Shown here in pieces: positions 44,524 to 53,181 of a DNA stretch of 64,000 bases. The first letter of the stretch is position 1. Each line of letters begins with the position of its first letter. This DNA comes from an uncultured Opitutia bacterium (GTDB lineage Bacteria; Verrucomicrobiota; Verrucomicrobiia; Opitutales; UBA953), in NCBI GenBank assembly GCA_903840355.1, contig CAIMFJ010000007.1, forward strand, positions 1 through 64,000. Direction: 5' to 3'. The notes under the pieces were generated by a model. It ran no database searches. It was not told the origin of the DNA and saw nothing but the letters and a program-made list of their open reading frames with translations. The translations under genes were made by a program, and so were the position numbers.

Positions 44524-45190
44524 TTAGGCCAATTTTACCATCTAGGCCATTTTGACCCTCAATTCGGCTCATTGCATAGATTTGGGTCAATTCTTCGGCC
44601 ACCAAGCCGAGGCGTTTTTCAGGCGACAGGCACTCTAACAACTGCCGGCGGAGGGCGACCCGTTCGACGAAACTCGCGGCGACAGCATCGGTTAGGGCAC
44701 CCGGTTGATTGGCGAGTGACTGGAGTCTTTGTAAAAGTAAGACCGCGTCTTCCCCAAAGGGGCTGAGCATTTTTTCCGATAACGATAAAATCCGGGCAAT
44801 CTCGCGGGTGGCGGACATGGGTTCGGCCAACGCTTCTTCAATCGCTGGTTTGATCTCTAAGCGGGGGAAGGGCGTGGTGCGTTCGACTCTCACCACCCGC
44901 GCGCGGCGGAGGCCTTCGAGGATGAGGTGCGACGTGCCGTCCGCGTTTTCGACATGGCTTTGAATGCGACCAATGCAGGTGATGGCACAGGGCGGCTCGG
45001 GGTTTTGGGCGTTGACTTGCTCTTCATCTAATTGCGAGACCGCGAATAAACGATCGCCCGCCAAAACCTCTTGCAGCATTTTCCGATACCGCGGTTCGAA
45101 GATGCGAAGCGGTAAAAGCTGCTGCGGAAAAAAGACGCAGTTCCCCAGCGTCATAACTGGCACGATAACAGGAGAACCCATGCCTGTCAT
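44519..45190 (-). CDS. LON substrate-binding-domain protein
   Basis: 223 residues homologous to the N-terminal substrate-binding domain of Lon protease, without the ATPase or peptidase parts: VIVPVMTLGNCVFFPQQLLP, LRIFEPRYRKMLQEVL and ITCIGRIQSHVENADG are typical, and a helical bundle follows. Such stand-alone proteins (PF02190) are widespread; their function is unclear, perhaps as adaptors. It is likely a single-gene unit, 62 bp upstream of the Fur-like gene. Two in-frame ATG codons (residues 1 and 4) are possible starts. Confidence 0.87.
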   Translation of the reverse strand: MTGMGSPVIVPVMTLGNCVFFPQQLLPLRIFEPRYRKMLQEVLAGDRLFAVSQLDEEQVNAQNPEPPCAITCIGRIQSHVENADGTSHLILEGLRRARVVRVERTTPFPRLEIKPAIEEALAEPMSATREIARILSLSEKMLSPFGEDAVLLLQRLQSLANQPGALTDAVAASFVERVALRRQLLECLSPEKRLGLVAEELTQIYAMSRIEGQNGLDGKIGLN

Positions 45191-45195
45191 CTAAA

Positions 45196-45214
45196 GCGGA
45201 AACCGGCTTTCCGC
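45196..45214 (-). terminator. Weak terminator-like hairpin after the second ThuA gene
   Basis: Stem GCGGAAA/TTTCCGC with a five-base loop, followed on the minus strand by TTTAG only. It lies 14 bp after the stop at 45228 and reaches the start of the LON-domain gene. Confidence 0.45.
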
Positions 45215-45227
45215 AAGCGCGACACCC

Positions 45228-46256
45228 TTACTTTTTCGGGGCGGGAACGGTCGGTAAGATCGGCGATTCAAAGCCCACTAAGTCGCGTGGTTTGACGTCG
45301 CCACTCCGGCGTTGGGTGCCCATCCAAGTGGGGTTGTAGGGACCCACGAGGGAAATGTTGAGGTCGGGTTTGATGGCTTTTTCCAGACCCGTGGTCCAGA
45401 AGCAGGCGTTGACGAGCATGCGACGGAAGCCGTCGTTCGCTAAGTCGCCCGAAGCACCGTAGGTCGAAGCAAACACCCGACCTTCTTTGCCCGAAGTGGA
45501 TTTGTAAGTACGCACCCAGGCCCCTGGCATCGGAGTCTTGGTCTTATCATCGGGGGCATCCGGCGTCATGCCCGTTAAAGGGTGAGCCATGGCTAAGACC
45601 GTGCTACCTTCGATGGGGTGAGCCACGTAGGCCCCGATTTCAGCCCACATGTCTTTGACGCCCGTGAGCACGGGGTGGGACGCTTGGTCGGGGACGATGT
45701 CGAGGCGGGTGCTCGACTTGTGGTTGGGGCCGTAGTGACCGACCCAGGTTTCGCCTAAAATTTGGCGCCCGAAGCCACCGACGAAGTCTTCGCCTTTGTA
45801 GTTATAAGAATACTTGTAGAAAGGACTTTCCTTCGGGAAACGAAAACCGTGGGTCGCCGTGCGTAAGCCGATGACGGCGCCGCCGCGGTTTAAGTAATCG
45901 ATGATCGGTTGCATCTGTTCGGCGGGCAGGCCTTGGAAGCGCGTGAAGATGACCATCAAGTCAGCGTCCTTGAGGGCTTCCGTGCCAGGAATGTTGTTGG
46001 GCTCGCCCATGACGATGTTACCCGTCTTGGGGTTGATGCCGAAGAGAACCGTGCAATGAAAGCCGTGGTGATGGGCTAAGATGCGAGCTAACTCGGGTAG
46101 CGCTTCTTCGGATTTATACTCGTGGTCGTTGGCAATGAGCACGACCTTTTTACCGACGCCGGCACCACTGGTACCTTCGTAGGTTAAGGGCGCCTCGGCA
46201 GCGGGGAGCACCACGCTGAACAAGGCAAGGAGGCAGGGGAGGAGGGTTTTCATCAT
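45228..46256 (-). CDS. Secreted ThuA-like protein (second copy)
   Basis: 342 residues with a signal peptide (MKTLLPCLLALFSVVLPAAE). ThuA-like features include VVLIANDHEYKSEEALPELA, DADLMVIFTRFQGLPAEQMQ, YLNRGGAVIGLRTATHGFRF and AHPLTGMTPDAPDD. It is longer than and only distantly similar to the ThuA protein at 26674-27540, and is probably a different subfamily. Family role in 3-keto-sugar metabolism is suggested by other bacteria, not shown here. No obvious operon partners. Confidence 0.85.
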   Translation of the reverse strand: MMKTLLPCLLALFSVVLPAAEAPLTYEGTSGAGVGKKVVLIANDHEYKSEEALPELARILAHHHGFHCTVLFGINPKTGNIVMGEPNNIPGTEALKDADLMVIFTRFQGLPAEQMQPIIDYLNRGGAVIGLRTATHGFRFPKESPFYKYSYNYKGEDFVGGFGRQILGETWVGHYGPNHKSSTRLDIVPDQASHPVLTGVKDMWAEIGAYVAHPIEGSTVLAMAHPLTGMTPDAPDDKTKTPMPGAWVRTYKSTSGKEGRVFASTYGASGDLANDGFRRMLVNACFWTTGLEKAIKPDLNISLVGPYNPTWMGTQRRSGDVKPRDLVGFESPILPTVPAPKK

Positions 46257-46312
46257 AAAGGGGTAATCGGGCAGTCAGAGGGATTTAGGCAGTGTGTGCG
46301 GTGAAGACGAAA

Positions 46313-46606
46313 CTAATTCCACTCGTCTAAGAACAGTTTTTTGGGGTCGGGTTCCGCCGTTTCGGCAAAATAGACGGCCATGCGTAAGGCCGCCAAATAA
46401 TAGCTTTCCAAAGGCTCTCGATGCCGGGCTTTGATTTCTGTCAGCAACGATTCTGGTGAGCGCCCCGCTAACTGATCGATACGGTAATAGCCGGCATCGA
46501 GCAAGTCGCGAGCCACATCGACCGGAAACCGGGAGATGCGCATGAAGGGGCTGCAGACCGCTTCGCGGCGCCGCTCAGCGGCACGTTGGCGAGCCGCTTC
46601 GTCCAT
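46313..46606 (-). CDS. Cdd1-like helix-hairpin-helix protein
   Basis: 97 residues. SRFPVDVARDLLDAGYYRID is a helix-hairpin-helix-like segment, and the C-terminal pattern with RMAVYFAETAEPDPKKL and a final EWN resembles the Cdd1 (PF11731, pathogenicity-locus) family, where CAVYFA and WWNW-type endings are common. HhH motifs often bind DNA non-specifically, but the role of Cdd1 proteins is unknown. It begins two bases after the leuB stop, so it is co-transcribed with leuB. Confidence 0.7.
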   Translation of the reverse strand: MDEAARQRAAERRREAVCSPFMRISRFPVDVARDLLDAGYYRIDQLAGRSPESLLTEIKARHREPLESYYLAALRMAVYFAETAEPDPKKLFLDEWN

Positions 46607-46608
46607 GA

Positions 46609-47703
46609 TTAGAGTCGAGCGAGAATCGCTGCACCCATGGCACGGGTGCCGACGGCGGGGCCGCCGCCCGCGATATCCGCGGTGCGAATGCCTGCCGCGA
46701 TGGTTTGTTCCACCGCCCGCTCAATCGACTTCGCTTCGGCTTCGAGGCCAAAGGAGTGACGGAGCATCAGGGCCGCCGAAAGGATTTGGGCGCAGGGATT
46801 GGCTTTGTCTTGGCCCGCGATGTCGGGGGCCGTGCCACCCGAAGGCTCGTAGAGACCGTAGCCTTTGCCGTGACGGTTTAAGTCCAAGCCCAACGAGGCT
46901 GAAGCCATCATGCCGAGCGAACCACAGATGACGGCCATTTCATCCGAGAGAATATCGCCAAACATATTTTCGGTTAACAACACATCGAACTGACTGGGGC
47001 GGAGCACTAATTGCATCGCCGCATTATCAATATACATGTGGGTTAGCGTGATGTCTGGGGCCGTGGCCTTGACGCGTTCACCGACCACTTTGCGCCAAAG
47101 AACGGAGGTTTCTAAAACGTTGGCTTTGTCGACGAGCGTGAGGTGCTTGCGGCGGGCGCGAGCGGTCGCGATGGCGACATCGGTGATGCGCTCAATCTCG
47201 GATTTGCGATACACCATCGTATCGATGGCTTCGATGTCACCACCAGCGATTTCTTGAGTCGACTTAGCTCCAAAGTAAAGGCCACCGGTGAGTTCGCGAA
47301 TGCAAACCATGTCCACGCCTTGCGGGATGCGGTCGGGGCGGAGGGGAGACGTATCAATGAGATTCTTTAAGAGCAGGCCGGGGCGAACGTTGGCGTAGAG
47401 TTTGAAATGTTTCCGGAGGGGCAAGAGCGAGGCCCTTTCTGGTTGTTCCTTGGGCGGTAACTTTTCCCACTTTGGACCGCCGACCGAGCCGAACAAGATG
47501 GCGTCCGCCGCTTGGCAAGCAGCCAGGGTGCTATCGGGTAAAGCTTTGCCGTAACGATCGATGCCGGCGCCCCCGACTTCATGCGTCGAGTGTTCGAGCG
47601 TGTGGCCCGCTTTCTTGAGGCAAGCCTCGAGCACAGGCAGCGTGGCCGCCATGACTTCAGGGCCAATGTAGTCGCCCGGTAAAACAGCAATTTTAAGGTG
47701 CAT
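46609..47703 (-). CDS. leuB: 3-isopropylmalate dehydrogenase
   Basis: NAD-dependent third step of leucine synthesis, 364 residues from the ATG at 47703. Visible motifs: IAVLPGDYIGPEVM at the N-terminus, the substrate arginines in RPGLLLKNLIDTSPLRPDRI, the YRKSEIERI Tyr-containing segment, and NMFGDILSDEMAVICGSLGM with the metal aspartates. ALYEPSGGTAPDIAGQ is replaced here by GLYEPSGGTAPDIAGQ, still the family signature. The upstream frame to 47754 does not look like LeuB. The divergent gene starts 155 bp away at 47858, so a divergent promoter region lies between. leuA/C/D are not in the window. Confidence 0.96.
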   Translation of the reverse strand: MHLKIAVLPGDYIGPEVMAATLPVLEACLKKAGHTLEHSTHEVGGAGIDRYGKALPDSTLAACQAADAILFGSVGGPKWEKLPPKEQPERASLLPLRKHFKLYANVRPGLLLKNLIDTSPLRPDRIPQGVDMVCIRELTGGLYFGAKSTQEIAGGDIEAIDTMVYRKSEIERITDVAIATARARRKHLTLVDKANVLETSVLWRKVVGERVKATAPDITLTHMYIDNAAMQLVLRPSQFDVLLTENMFGDILSDEMAVICGSLGMMASASLGLDLNRHGKGYGLYEPSGGTAPDIAGQDKANPCAQILSAALMLRHSFGLEAEAKSIERAVEQTIAAGIRTADIAGGGPAVGTRAMGAAILARL

Positions 47704-47857
47704 AGACGCAGGAAGAGGAAGCGAAGATAAGCAGAAGGGCAGGTTGCAGGGCAAGGAGAAGCATAAAACTTCATTAAGAAATATCTTACCTTGGACGTTG
47801 CGGAGGGTTGCACCTGACGGAGATTTTCACTTATTACGCCCCTTCTCCTTCCTTCTT

Positions 47858-49117
47858 ATGTCACACGCTCCCCTGGTTCTTGGCAAATTTTCTCTCGGTA
47901 TGGGTGATCGCTTCGCCCATGAAGCGGAGGCCCAATTGGCGGCCTGCATCTTGGCGGAGCAGCATGGCGTCGCCCTGACGCCGGTGTGGAATAAATCCAA
48001 CCGCGAGCATAATATTATTGGCTCGGAACCCACGGGCACCCGCCAAGCCGCCGATGCCGCCGTGCGGACTTTAGGGTGGAAGGGTGCTTATTTCTTAGAT
48101 GCCGACCATATCGGTCTCAAGACGGTAGATCGCTTTGTGGCGGTTTCCGATTTCTTCACCATCGATGTGGCCGACTTCATTGCCCAGCCCGCTGACCCCG
48201 CTGCGGTTCAGGCGTTTGTGCAACGTCACCCTGAATTAGTCGGTACGTTGACGATTCCTGGGATTGAGCGTCCGATGCAGACGACGCGTGCCGACGTGGA
48301 GCGTACGGCGGCGAAGTTCCTGTTGGCCGTGCAAGAGGCGGGCAAAGTTTATCGCCACATTGCCGCGGTGAAGGGGGTCGGTCGTTTTGTGCCAGAGATT
48401 TCGATGGATGAAACGGATAGTCCGCAAACGCCTCCCGAGTTATTGGTCATCCTCGCCGCGATTGCGGATGAGCAAGTGCCCATCCAAACCATTGCACCTA
48501 AGTTCACCGGTCGCTTTAATAAAGGGGTCGATTACGTGGGGGATGTGGTGCAATTCGAACGCGAATTTAATGAGGACCTTTGCGTGATTGCCCATGCGGT
48601 AAAGCATTATGGTTTACCCGCGAATCTTAAGCTCAGCGTCCACAGCGGCAGCGATAAGTTCTCGATTTATCCGGCGATTCGTCGCGCCTTAACGAAGCAT
48701 GGGGCCGGTGTACACGTGAAGACGGCGGGTACGACTTGGCTGGAAGAAGTCATTGGTTTGGCCGAAGCGGGTGGTGCTGGTTTAGCTTTGGCGAAAGAAA
48801 TTTATGCCGAGGCGTTGAGTCATATCGACGAGCTCAGTCAGCCCTACGCCACGGTGATCGATATCGACCGTCGCCGTTTACCTTCCGCCGCTGAGGTGCA
48901 AGGTTGGACCAGCGCTCAATACGTCGGAGCGTTGCGTCACGACCTCAAGAATCCCCTTTATAATCAGCACCTCCGCCAACTCTTGCACGTCGGCTTTAAA
49001 GTCGCCGCCAAGATGGGCCCGCGCTACTTAGAGCAACTCCAATCTTGCCGGGTCTCGTGTGCTCGCAACGTGACGGAGAACCTCTTCGAGCGTCACATTC
49101 GTCCGCTCTTTATTTAG
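47858..49117 (+). CDS. uxaE: Tagaturonate epimerase family protein (UxaE-like)
   Basis: 419-residue cytoplasmic enzyme. The sequence (LGKFSLGMGDRFAHEAEAQL, VWNKSNREHNIIGSEP, LSVHSGSDKFSIYPAIRRAL, VKTAGTTWLEEVIGLAE) matches the UxaE family, which interconverts D-tagaturonate and D-fructuronate and so links galacturonate and glucuronate catabolism. This is recognised by overall pattern only, so the exact reaction carries some doubt. The ATG at 47858 follows a pyrimidine-rich stretch with no Shine-Dalgarno motif; the frame extends to 47744 but has no family similarity there. Fits the uronan-degrading theme. Confidence 0.78.
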   Translation: MSHAPLVLGKFSLGMGDRFAHEAEAQLAACILAEQHGVALTPVWNKSNREHNIIGSEPTGTRQAADAAVRTLGWKGAYFLDADHIGLKTVDRFVAVSDFFTIDVADFIAQPADPAAVQAFVQRHPELVGTLTIPGIERPMQTTRADVERTAAKFLLAVQEAGKVYRHIAAVKGVGRFVPEISMDETDSPQTPPELLVILAAIADEQVPIQTIAPKFTGRFNKGVDYVGDVVQFEREFNEDLCVIAHAVKHYGLPANLKLSVHSGSDKFSIYPAIRRALTKHGAGVHVKTAGTTWLEEVIGLAEAGGAGLALAKEIYAEALSHIDELSQPYATVIDIDRRRLPSAAEVQGWTSAQYVGALRHDLKNPLYNQHLRQLLHVGFKVAAKMGPRYLEQLQSCRVSCARNVTENLFERHIRPLFI

Positions 49118-49140
49118 TTCTCAGGCTAACGGCGTGAGGC

Positions 49141-49812
49141 TTAGAAACCAGCTGCCGACTTAAAGGAGTCGATGGCTGGTTGCGAGGCGCCCAGGGCCTT
49201 GGTGTACGCATCTTTCGCGGCGTTAAAGGCATCGGCTGCAGTGCCAACGTCCGCATCGCTCTTCTTCTTAGCTTCTTCTAAACGACCATAGTTATCCTTG
49301 GCCACTTTGAGTTTCTCTTGCGTCTGAGCGGACATGGCACGGTTGCGCTTGATCGTAGGGGAGGCGGCCTCCGTTTGCAGTTTGTCCTCGCGGGCTTTTT
49401 CGCGATCGATATCTTTGCCTAGGTTGTCGTTGTCGCTTTTGACTTTTTGGTAAGCTTCCAAGGCGCTGCGGATAGCACTGTAGAGGCTGCTAAGGTTGGC
49501 CGTGTTGGCGTCGGTGACGGCTTTGCGCAGGGCATCAAATTTATCGGCGGAGACTTTTTTGGAGGCGGAATCTAAGAAAGCCGTGCCAAAAGCACTACCG
49601 CCGATGGCGTCGACGCGGATGTGGGGAGGAGGGGGCGGAAGATCTTTATCGCTAATACCTTTGTCCGCCGCCGCGGCGGGTGTGGTCGCAGGGTCAGCCT
49701 TGCCTTTGCCTTTCGCCGCCGTGGGGGTGGCGTTGGGATCGGTCTTGGTGGCGGCGTCTAACGGAGCCACGAAGCTGAGGGCCAGGGCAAGAATCCAGGG
49801 GGTGATTTTCAT
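49141..49812 (-). CDS. Secreted coiled-coil protein, unknown function
   Basis: 223 residues with a signal peptide (MKITPWILALALSFVAPLDA). Residues 21-65 are a low-complexity Ala/Lys/Thr/Pro linker ending in DLPPPPPHIRV, and the rest is helical with heptad character (EAYQKVKSDNDNLGKDIDRE, QEKLKVAKDNYGRLEEAKKK). There are no Cys and no recognised domain. It could bind peptidoglycan, DNA or a partner in the periplasm, but nothing in the sequence decides. It is convergent with the uxaE-like gene and separate from hemB. Confidence 0.75.
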   Translation of the reverse strand: MKITPWILALALSFVAPLDAATKTDPNATPTAAKGKGKADPATTPAAAADKGISDKDLPPPPPHIRVDAIGGSAFGTAFLDSASKKVSADKFDALRKAVTDANTANLSSLYSAIRSALEAYQKVKSDNDNLGKDIDREKAREDKLQTEAASPTIKRNRAMSAQTQEKLKVAKDNYGRLEEAKKKSDADVGTAADAFNAAKDAYTKALGASQPAIDSFKSAAGF

Positions 49813-49875
49813 AGTAGAAAGTTAGTAAAAACTTTAACCCGCTTGGCAGGTAAAAGTTGCAGGGGGCAGGGTGAT

Positions 49876-50883
49876 TTAGGCTTTATTCCAATCTTTGGCG
49901 AAACTTTCCGCAAAATAAGTTAAAATCAAGTCTGCGCCGGCCCGGCGAATCGACAGTAAGCTCTCGTTGCGGGTTTTCACCAAGTCTAACCAGCCTTTTT
50001 CCGCGGCGGCATGAATTTGAGCGTATTCCCCGGAAACTTGGTAGGCAGCGAGCGGGAGGGTGCTGGCTTCGCGAATTTCGCGGAGGATGTCGAGGTAGGC
50101 CCCCGCAGGTTTAACCATCAAAATATCGGCACCTTCGTGGGCGTCTTGCAGGGCTTCGCGTACGGCTTCGCGGCGATTGGCGGGGTTGATTTGGTAGCCA
50201 GCTTTTGAAATCGGGCCGTCTTCGGGTTTGCGTTGGCTGCCAATCGCATCGCGGAACGGACCGTAGTAGGCCGAGGCAAATTTGGCGGAGTAGGCGAGGA
50301 TGCCCGTGCGCGTGTGTCCGGCGAGGTCGAGTTGGTGGCGGATGGCGGCGACGCGGCCGTCCATCATGTCGGAGGGGGCTACGAAATCAGCGCCCGCTTG
50401 AGCCGTCAGCAGAGCCATCTTAACGAGCAGCTCCACCGTCTCATCATTGGCCACGTCTTGTCCCGAGGTATCGAGCACGCCGTCGTGCCCGTGGCTGGTG
50501 TAGGGATCGAGGGCGATGTCGGCAAAGACCATCGTGCCGGGAATTTTTTCTTTAATCGTCCGAATTGCTCGCAGCGCTAAGTTCGCAGGGTTGATGGCTT
50601 CCGTGCCACTAGCATTCTTGTAGCGTGGGTTGATTTTGGGAAACAGGGCGACGCCGTAAATCCCGAGCATTTGTAATTCTGCGCACTTGGCGGCCAGTTG
50701 GGAGAGGGGGAGGCGCGAAATGCCAGGCAGGGAGGCAATCGGTTCGGGGTCGGCGTCCTCGGTCACAAAGAGCGGTTGAATCAAGTGACGCGGTTCAACT
50801 TGGGTCTCGGCCAGCATCGACCGGATGCTGGAGGATTGGCGGAGGCGACGCAGCCGTTCGACTTGATGAGGATGGCCCTGCAT
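49876..50883 (-). CDS. hemB: Porphobilinogen synthase (ALA dehydratase)
   Basis: Second step of tetrapyrrole synthesis: two 5-aminolevulinate to porphobilinogen, 335 residues. The Schiff-base lysines are in AYSAKFASAYYGPFRDAIGS and LMVKPAGAYLDIL, with VAPSDMMDGRVAAIR upstream. The catalytic metal site reads DIALDPYTSHGHDGVL, with Asp in place of the zinc-binding Cys triad, so it is probably the magnesium-type enzyme rather than the zinc type. It supplies haem for the many c-type cytochromes encoded here; hemL, two genes away, makes its substrate. Confidence 0.96.
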   Translation of the reverse strand: MQGHPHQVERLRRLRQSSSIRSMLAETQVEPRHLIQPLFVTEDADPEPIASLPGISRLPLSQLAAKCAELQMLGIYGVALFPKINPRYKNASGTEAINPANLALRAIRTIKEKIPGTMVFADIALDPYTSHGHDGVLDTSGQDVANDETVELLVKMALLTAQAGADFVAPSDMMDGRVAAIRHQLDLAGHTRTGILAYSAKFASAYYGPFRDAIGSQRKPEDGPISKAGYQINPANRREAVREALQDAHEGADILMVKPAGAYLDILREIREASTLPLAAYQVSGEYAQIHAAAEKGWLDLVKTRNESLLSIRRAGADLILTYFAESFAKDWNKA

Positions 50884-50987
50884 AGGGTTCTATTTGAGGT
50901 CAGCCGCTCCCGAGGGCAACGGCGAAGCCAAGGGGAGGCCGCATAGAAATCGAGCCAAGGTGTGACATTTTGTCTAATTTGCTCGTC

Positions 50988-51009
50988 TGACACAGGCCCA
51001 GTCGTGTCA
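50988..51009. promoter_or_regulatory. TGACAC-N10-GTGTCA inverted repeat
   Basis: Six-bp perfect inverted repeat with a ten-base spacer, about 105 bp upstream of dnaK and 105 bp upstream of hemB, on the divergent promoter. Possible operator; weak evidence because the arms are short. Confidence 0.35.
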
Positions 51010-51065
51010 CCGCACCCTGATATTCTTAATAAAACAGCATTTTTCCGTTGGCATACGCCCTGCCA

Positions 51066-51097
51066 TTAAAAGGTACACCCATTCTTTAACCTTTTAA
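51066..51097 (+). promoter_or_regulatory. 9-bp inverted repeat in the dnaK leader
   Basis: TTAAAAGGT at 51066-51074 pairs with ACCTTTTAA at 51089-51097 across a 14-base spacer, ending 16 bases before the dnaK ATG. As RNA it would form an A/U-rich hairpin next to the start; as DNA it would be a repressor site. Confidence 0.5.
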
Positions 51098-51113
51098 CTA
51101 AACCAACCACACT

Positions 51114-53039
51114 ATGAGTAAAATCATTGGCATCGATCTCGGTACAACCAACTCCTGCATGGCCGTTCTGGAAGCAGGGGAGGCTATCGTGATTCCTAAC
51201 TCCGAAGGCGCTCGTACGACGCCCTCGATCGTCGCGTTCACGAAGAACGGCGACACGCTCGTGGGGCAAGCTGCGAAGCGTCAAGCAGTGACCAACCCCA
51301 AGAACACTGTCTTCTCGGCTAAGCGCCTCATCGGTCGTAAGTTCGCTGAAGTGAAGAACGTCGCCGCTAAACTCCCTTACAAGGTCGTCGAAGGCAAAAA
51401 TGGCGACGCCGCTATTGAGTGCGAAGTCGAAGGTAAGCCTCGCGTCTTCACGCCCGAAGAAATTTCGGCCAAAGTGCTCGCGAAATTAAAAGCCGACGCG
51501 GAAGCCTACTTGGGCGAGAAGGTCACGCAGGCCGTGATCACGGTGCCGGCTTACTTCAATGACTCGCAGCGCCAAGCGACGAAAGACGCCGGTACGATTG
51601 CAGGCTTAGAAGTGCTCCGCATTGTGAATGAGCCCACCGCTGCTTCCTTGGCTTACGGCCTGGATAAGAAGGGCGACGAAAAGATTGCCGTCTATGACTT
51701 AGGTGGTGGTACGTTCGACGTCTCGGTGCTCGAAATCGGTGGCGGCGTGTTTGAAGTCAAAGCGACCAACGGTGATACCGAACTCGGTGGTGATAACTGG
51801 GACGAGCGCTTAATCCAATGGCTCGTCGACGGTTTCCGCGCGGAGTCCGGCATCGACCTCTCGAAGGACGCGATGGCCCGCCAACGTTTGAAAGAAGAAG
51901 CCGAAAAAGCGAAGATCGCGTTGTCGTCTTCGAACTCGGTCGACATCAACTTGCCCTTTATCACCGCGGATGCTTCGGGTCCGAAGCACTTGAACGTCAC
52001 GTTGTCCCGCGCCCAAATGGAGAAGGTTTGCGATGACCTCTCGGAGCGCACCAAGAAGCCTTTTGAGGCCTGCTTGCGCGATGCAGAATTGAAGATGTCG
52101 CAAGTCGATGAGTTGGTCTTGGTCGGCGGGATGACCCGCATGCCGAAAATCATCGAAATCGCTCGTAGCCTCGCTGGCAAAGAGCCTCACAAGGGCGTCA
52201 ATCCAGACGAAGTGGTGGCGATTGGGGCCGCGATTCAAGCGGGTGTCTTGAAGGGTGACGTTAAAGACGTGCTCTTGCTCGACGTGACTCCGCTCACGCT
52301 CTCGATTGAGACCATGGGTGGCGTGGCCACGCACATGATTGATCGCAATACCACGATCCCCACGAAGAAGTCGCAGATTTATTCTACGGCGGCCGACAAT
52401 CAGCCTTCGGTGGAAATCGTCATTGTCCAAGGTGAGCGCCCGATGGCGCGCGACAACAAGTTGCTCGGGACCTTCAAGTTAGACGGCATCATGCCCGCTC
52501 CACGTGGCACGCCGCAAATCGAAGTGACCTTCGACATCGATGCGAACGGGATCTTGCACGTCTCCGCTGTCGATAAAGGCACGGGTAAGGAGCAGAAGAT
52601 TTCGATCACCGGTTCCTCGGGTCTCTCGAAGGAGGAAGTCGAAAAATTGCGCAAGGAAGCCGAAATGCATGCGGATGAAGATAAGAAAATCCGTGAGCAA
52701 GCGGAGGCCCGCAACCAACTCGATGCCGTCGTCTTCCAAGGTGAAAAGCAAATCAAGGAAAACGGCGACAAGTTCCCAGGCGACACCAAGGCCAAAGCCG
52801 AGGCAGCCATCAAGGAGGCGCAAGAGCTCTTGAAGAAGCCAGAGGCGACCGCGGAGGAGTTGCAAAAGGCCCATGAAGCCGTCTTGGCTCCGTTGACCGA
52901 AGCGGCTCAAGCCATCTACGCTGCCGCCAGCAAGGAAGCCGAAGCGAACCCTCAAGCTGCGGACGCCGGTGCGGCCAAGAAGGCGAAGGGTGGCAAGGAA
53001 GTCGACGGCGACTTTGAAGTGGTCGACGATAAGAAGTAA
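51114..53039 (+). CDS. dnaK: Molecular chaperone DnaK (Hsp70)
   Basis: ATP-dependent chaperone of 641 residues. The ATPase domain starts with [18 protein letters not shown] and includes [19 protein letters not shown] and [19 protein letters not shown]. The linker is [16 protein letters not shown], followed by the substrate-binding domain ([19 protein letters not shown]) and a helical lid ending in [12 protein letters not shown]. Normal length. It stands alone here: grpE and dnaJ are not adjacent. The start has no Shine-Dalgarno motif; an inverted repeat precedes it. A strong terminator follows. Confidence 0.98.
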   Translation: MSKIIGIDLGTTNSCMAVLEAGEAIVIPNSEGARTTPSIVAFTKNGDTLVGQAAKRQAVTNPKNTVFSAKRLIGRKFAEVKNVAAKLPYKVVEGKNGDAAIECEVEGKPRVFTPEEISAKVLAKLKADAEAYLGEKVTQAVITVPAYFNDSQRQATKDAGTIAGLEVLRIVNEPTAASLAYGLDKKGDEKIAVYDLGGGTFDVSVLEIGGGVFEVKATNGDTELGGDNWDERLIQWLVDGFRAESGIDLSKDAMARQRLKEEAEKAKIALSSSNSVDINLPFITADASGPKHLNVTLSRAQMEKVCDDLSERTKKPFEACLRDAELKMSQVDELVLVGGMTRMPKIIEIARSLAGKEPHKGVNPDEVVAIGAAIQAGVLKGDVKDVLLLDVTPLTLSIETMGGVATHMIDRNTTIPTKKSQIYSTAADNQPSVEIVIVQGERPMARDNKLLGTFKLDGIMPAPRGTPQIEVTFDIDANGILHVSAVDKGTGKEQKISITGSSGLSKEEVEKLRKEAEMHADEDKKIREQAEARNQLDAVVFQGEKQIKENGDKFPGDTKAKAEAAIKEAQELLKKPEATAEELQKAHEAVLAPLTEAAQAIYAAASKEAEANPQAADAGAAKKAKGGKEVDGDFEVVDDKK

Positions 53040-53063
53040 GCCACGACGACAGTCGTTTAAACG

Positions 53064-53095
53064 GGAGGTAGTTCGCAGAACTACCTCCTTTTTTT
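53064..53095 (+). terminator. Intrinsic terminator after dnaK
   Basis: Perfect 11-bp stem GGAGGTAGTTC/GAACTACCTCC with a GCA loop and seven T. It lies 25 bp after the dnaK stop. Confidence 0.95.
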
Positions 53096-53181
53096 GTGCC
53101 CCGCACAATTCGGGGCTAATAATTGAGGGGGAACTCAAGAATTCACTTCCCCCGGGTCGGCATCTTTTTGTAAGTAGAAGT

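Larger units (their letters stand above)
50884..51113. promoter_or_regulatory. Divergent hemB-dnaK intergenic region
   Basis: These 230 bp hold two inverted repeats: TGACAC-N10-GTGTCA (50988-51009) and the 9-bp repeat in the dnaK leader (51066-51097). No CIRCE element was found. Promoters for hemB and dnaK should lie here, but no confident -35/-10 pair was found. Confidence 0.55.

Noticed and set aside
50884-51113. Possible CIRCE element upstream of dnaK
   Set aside because: The TTAGCACTC-N9-GAGTGCTAA pattern is not present; the repeats found there have different sequence and spacing.
51810-52430. 206-codon antisense frame within dnaK
   Set aside because: Arg/His/Asp-rich shadow of a highly conserved gene; no start context or family similarity.
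52969-53181. N-terminal extension of hemL overlapping dnaK
   Set aside because: No aminomutase similarity, Arg-rich, and it would place the start upstream of the dnaK terminator.
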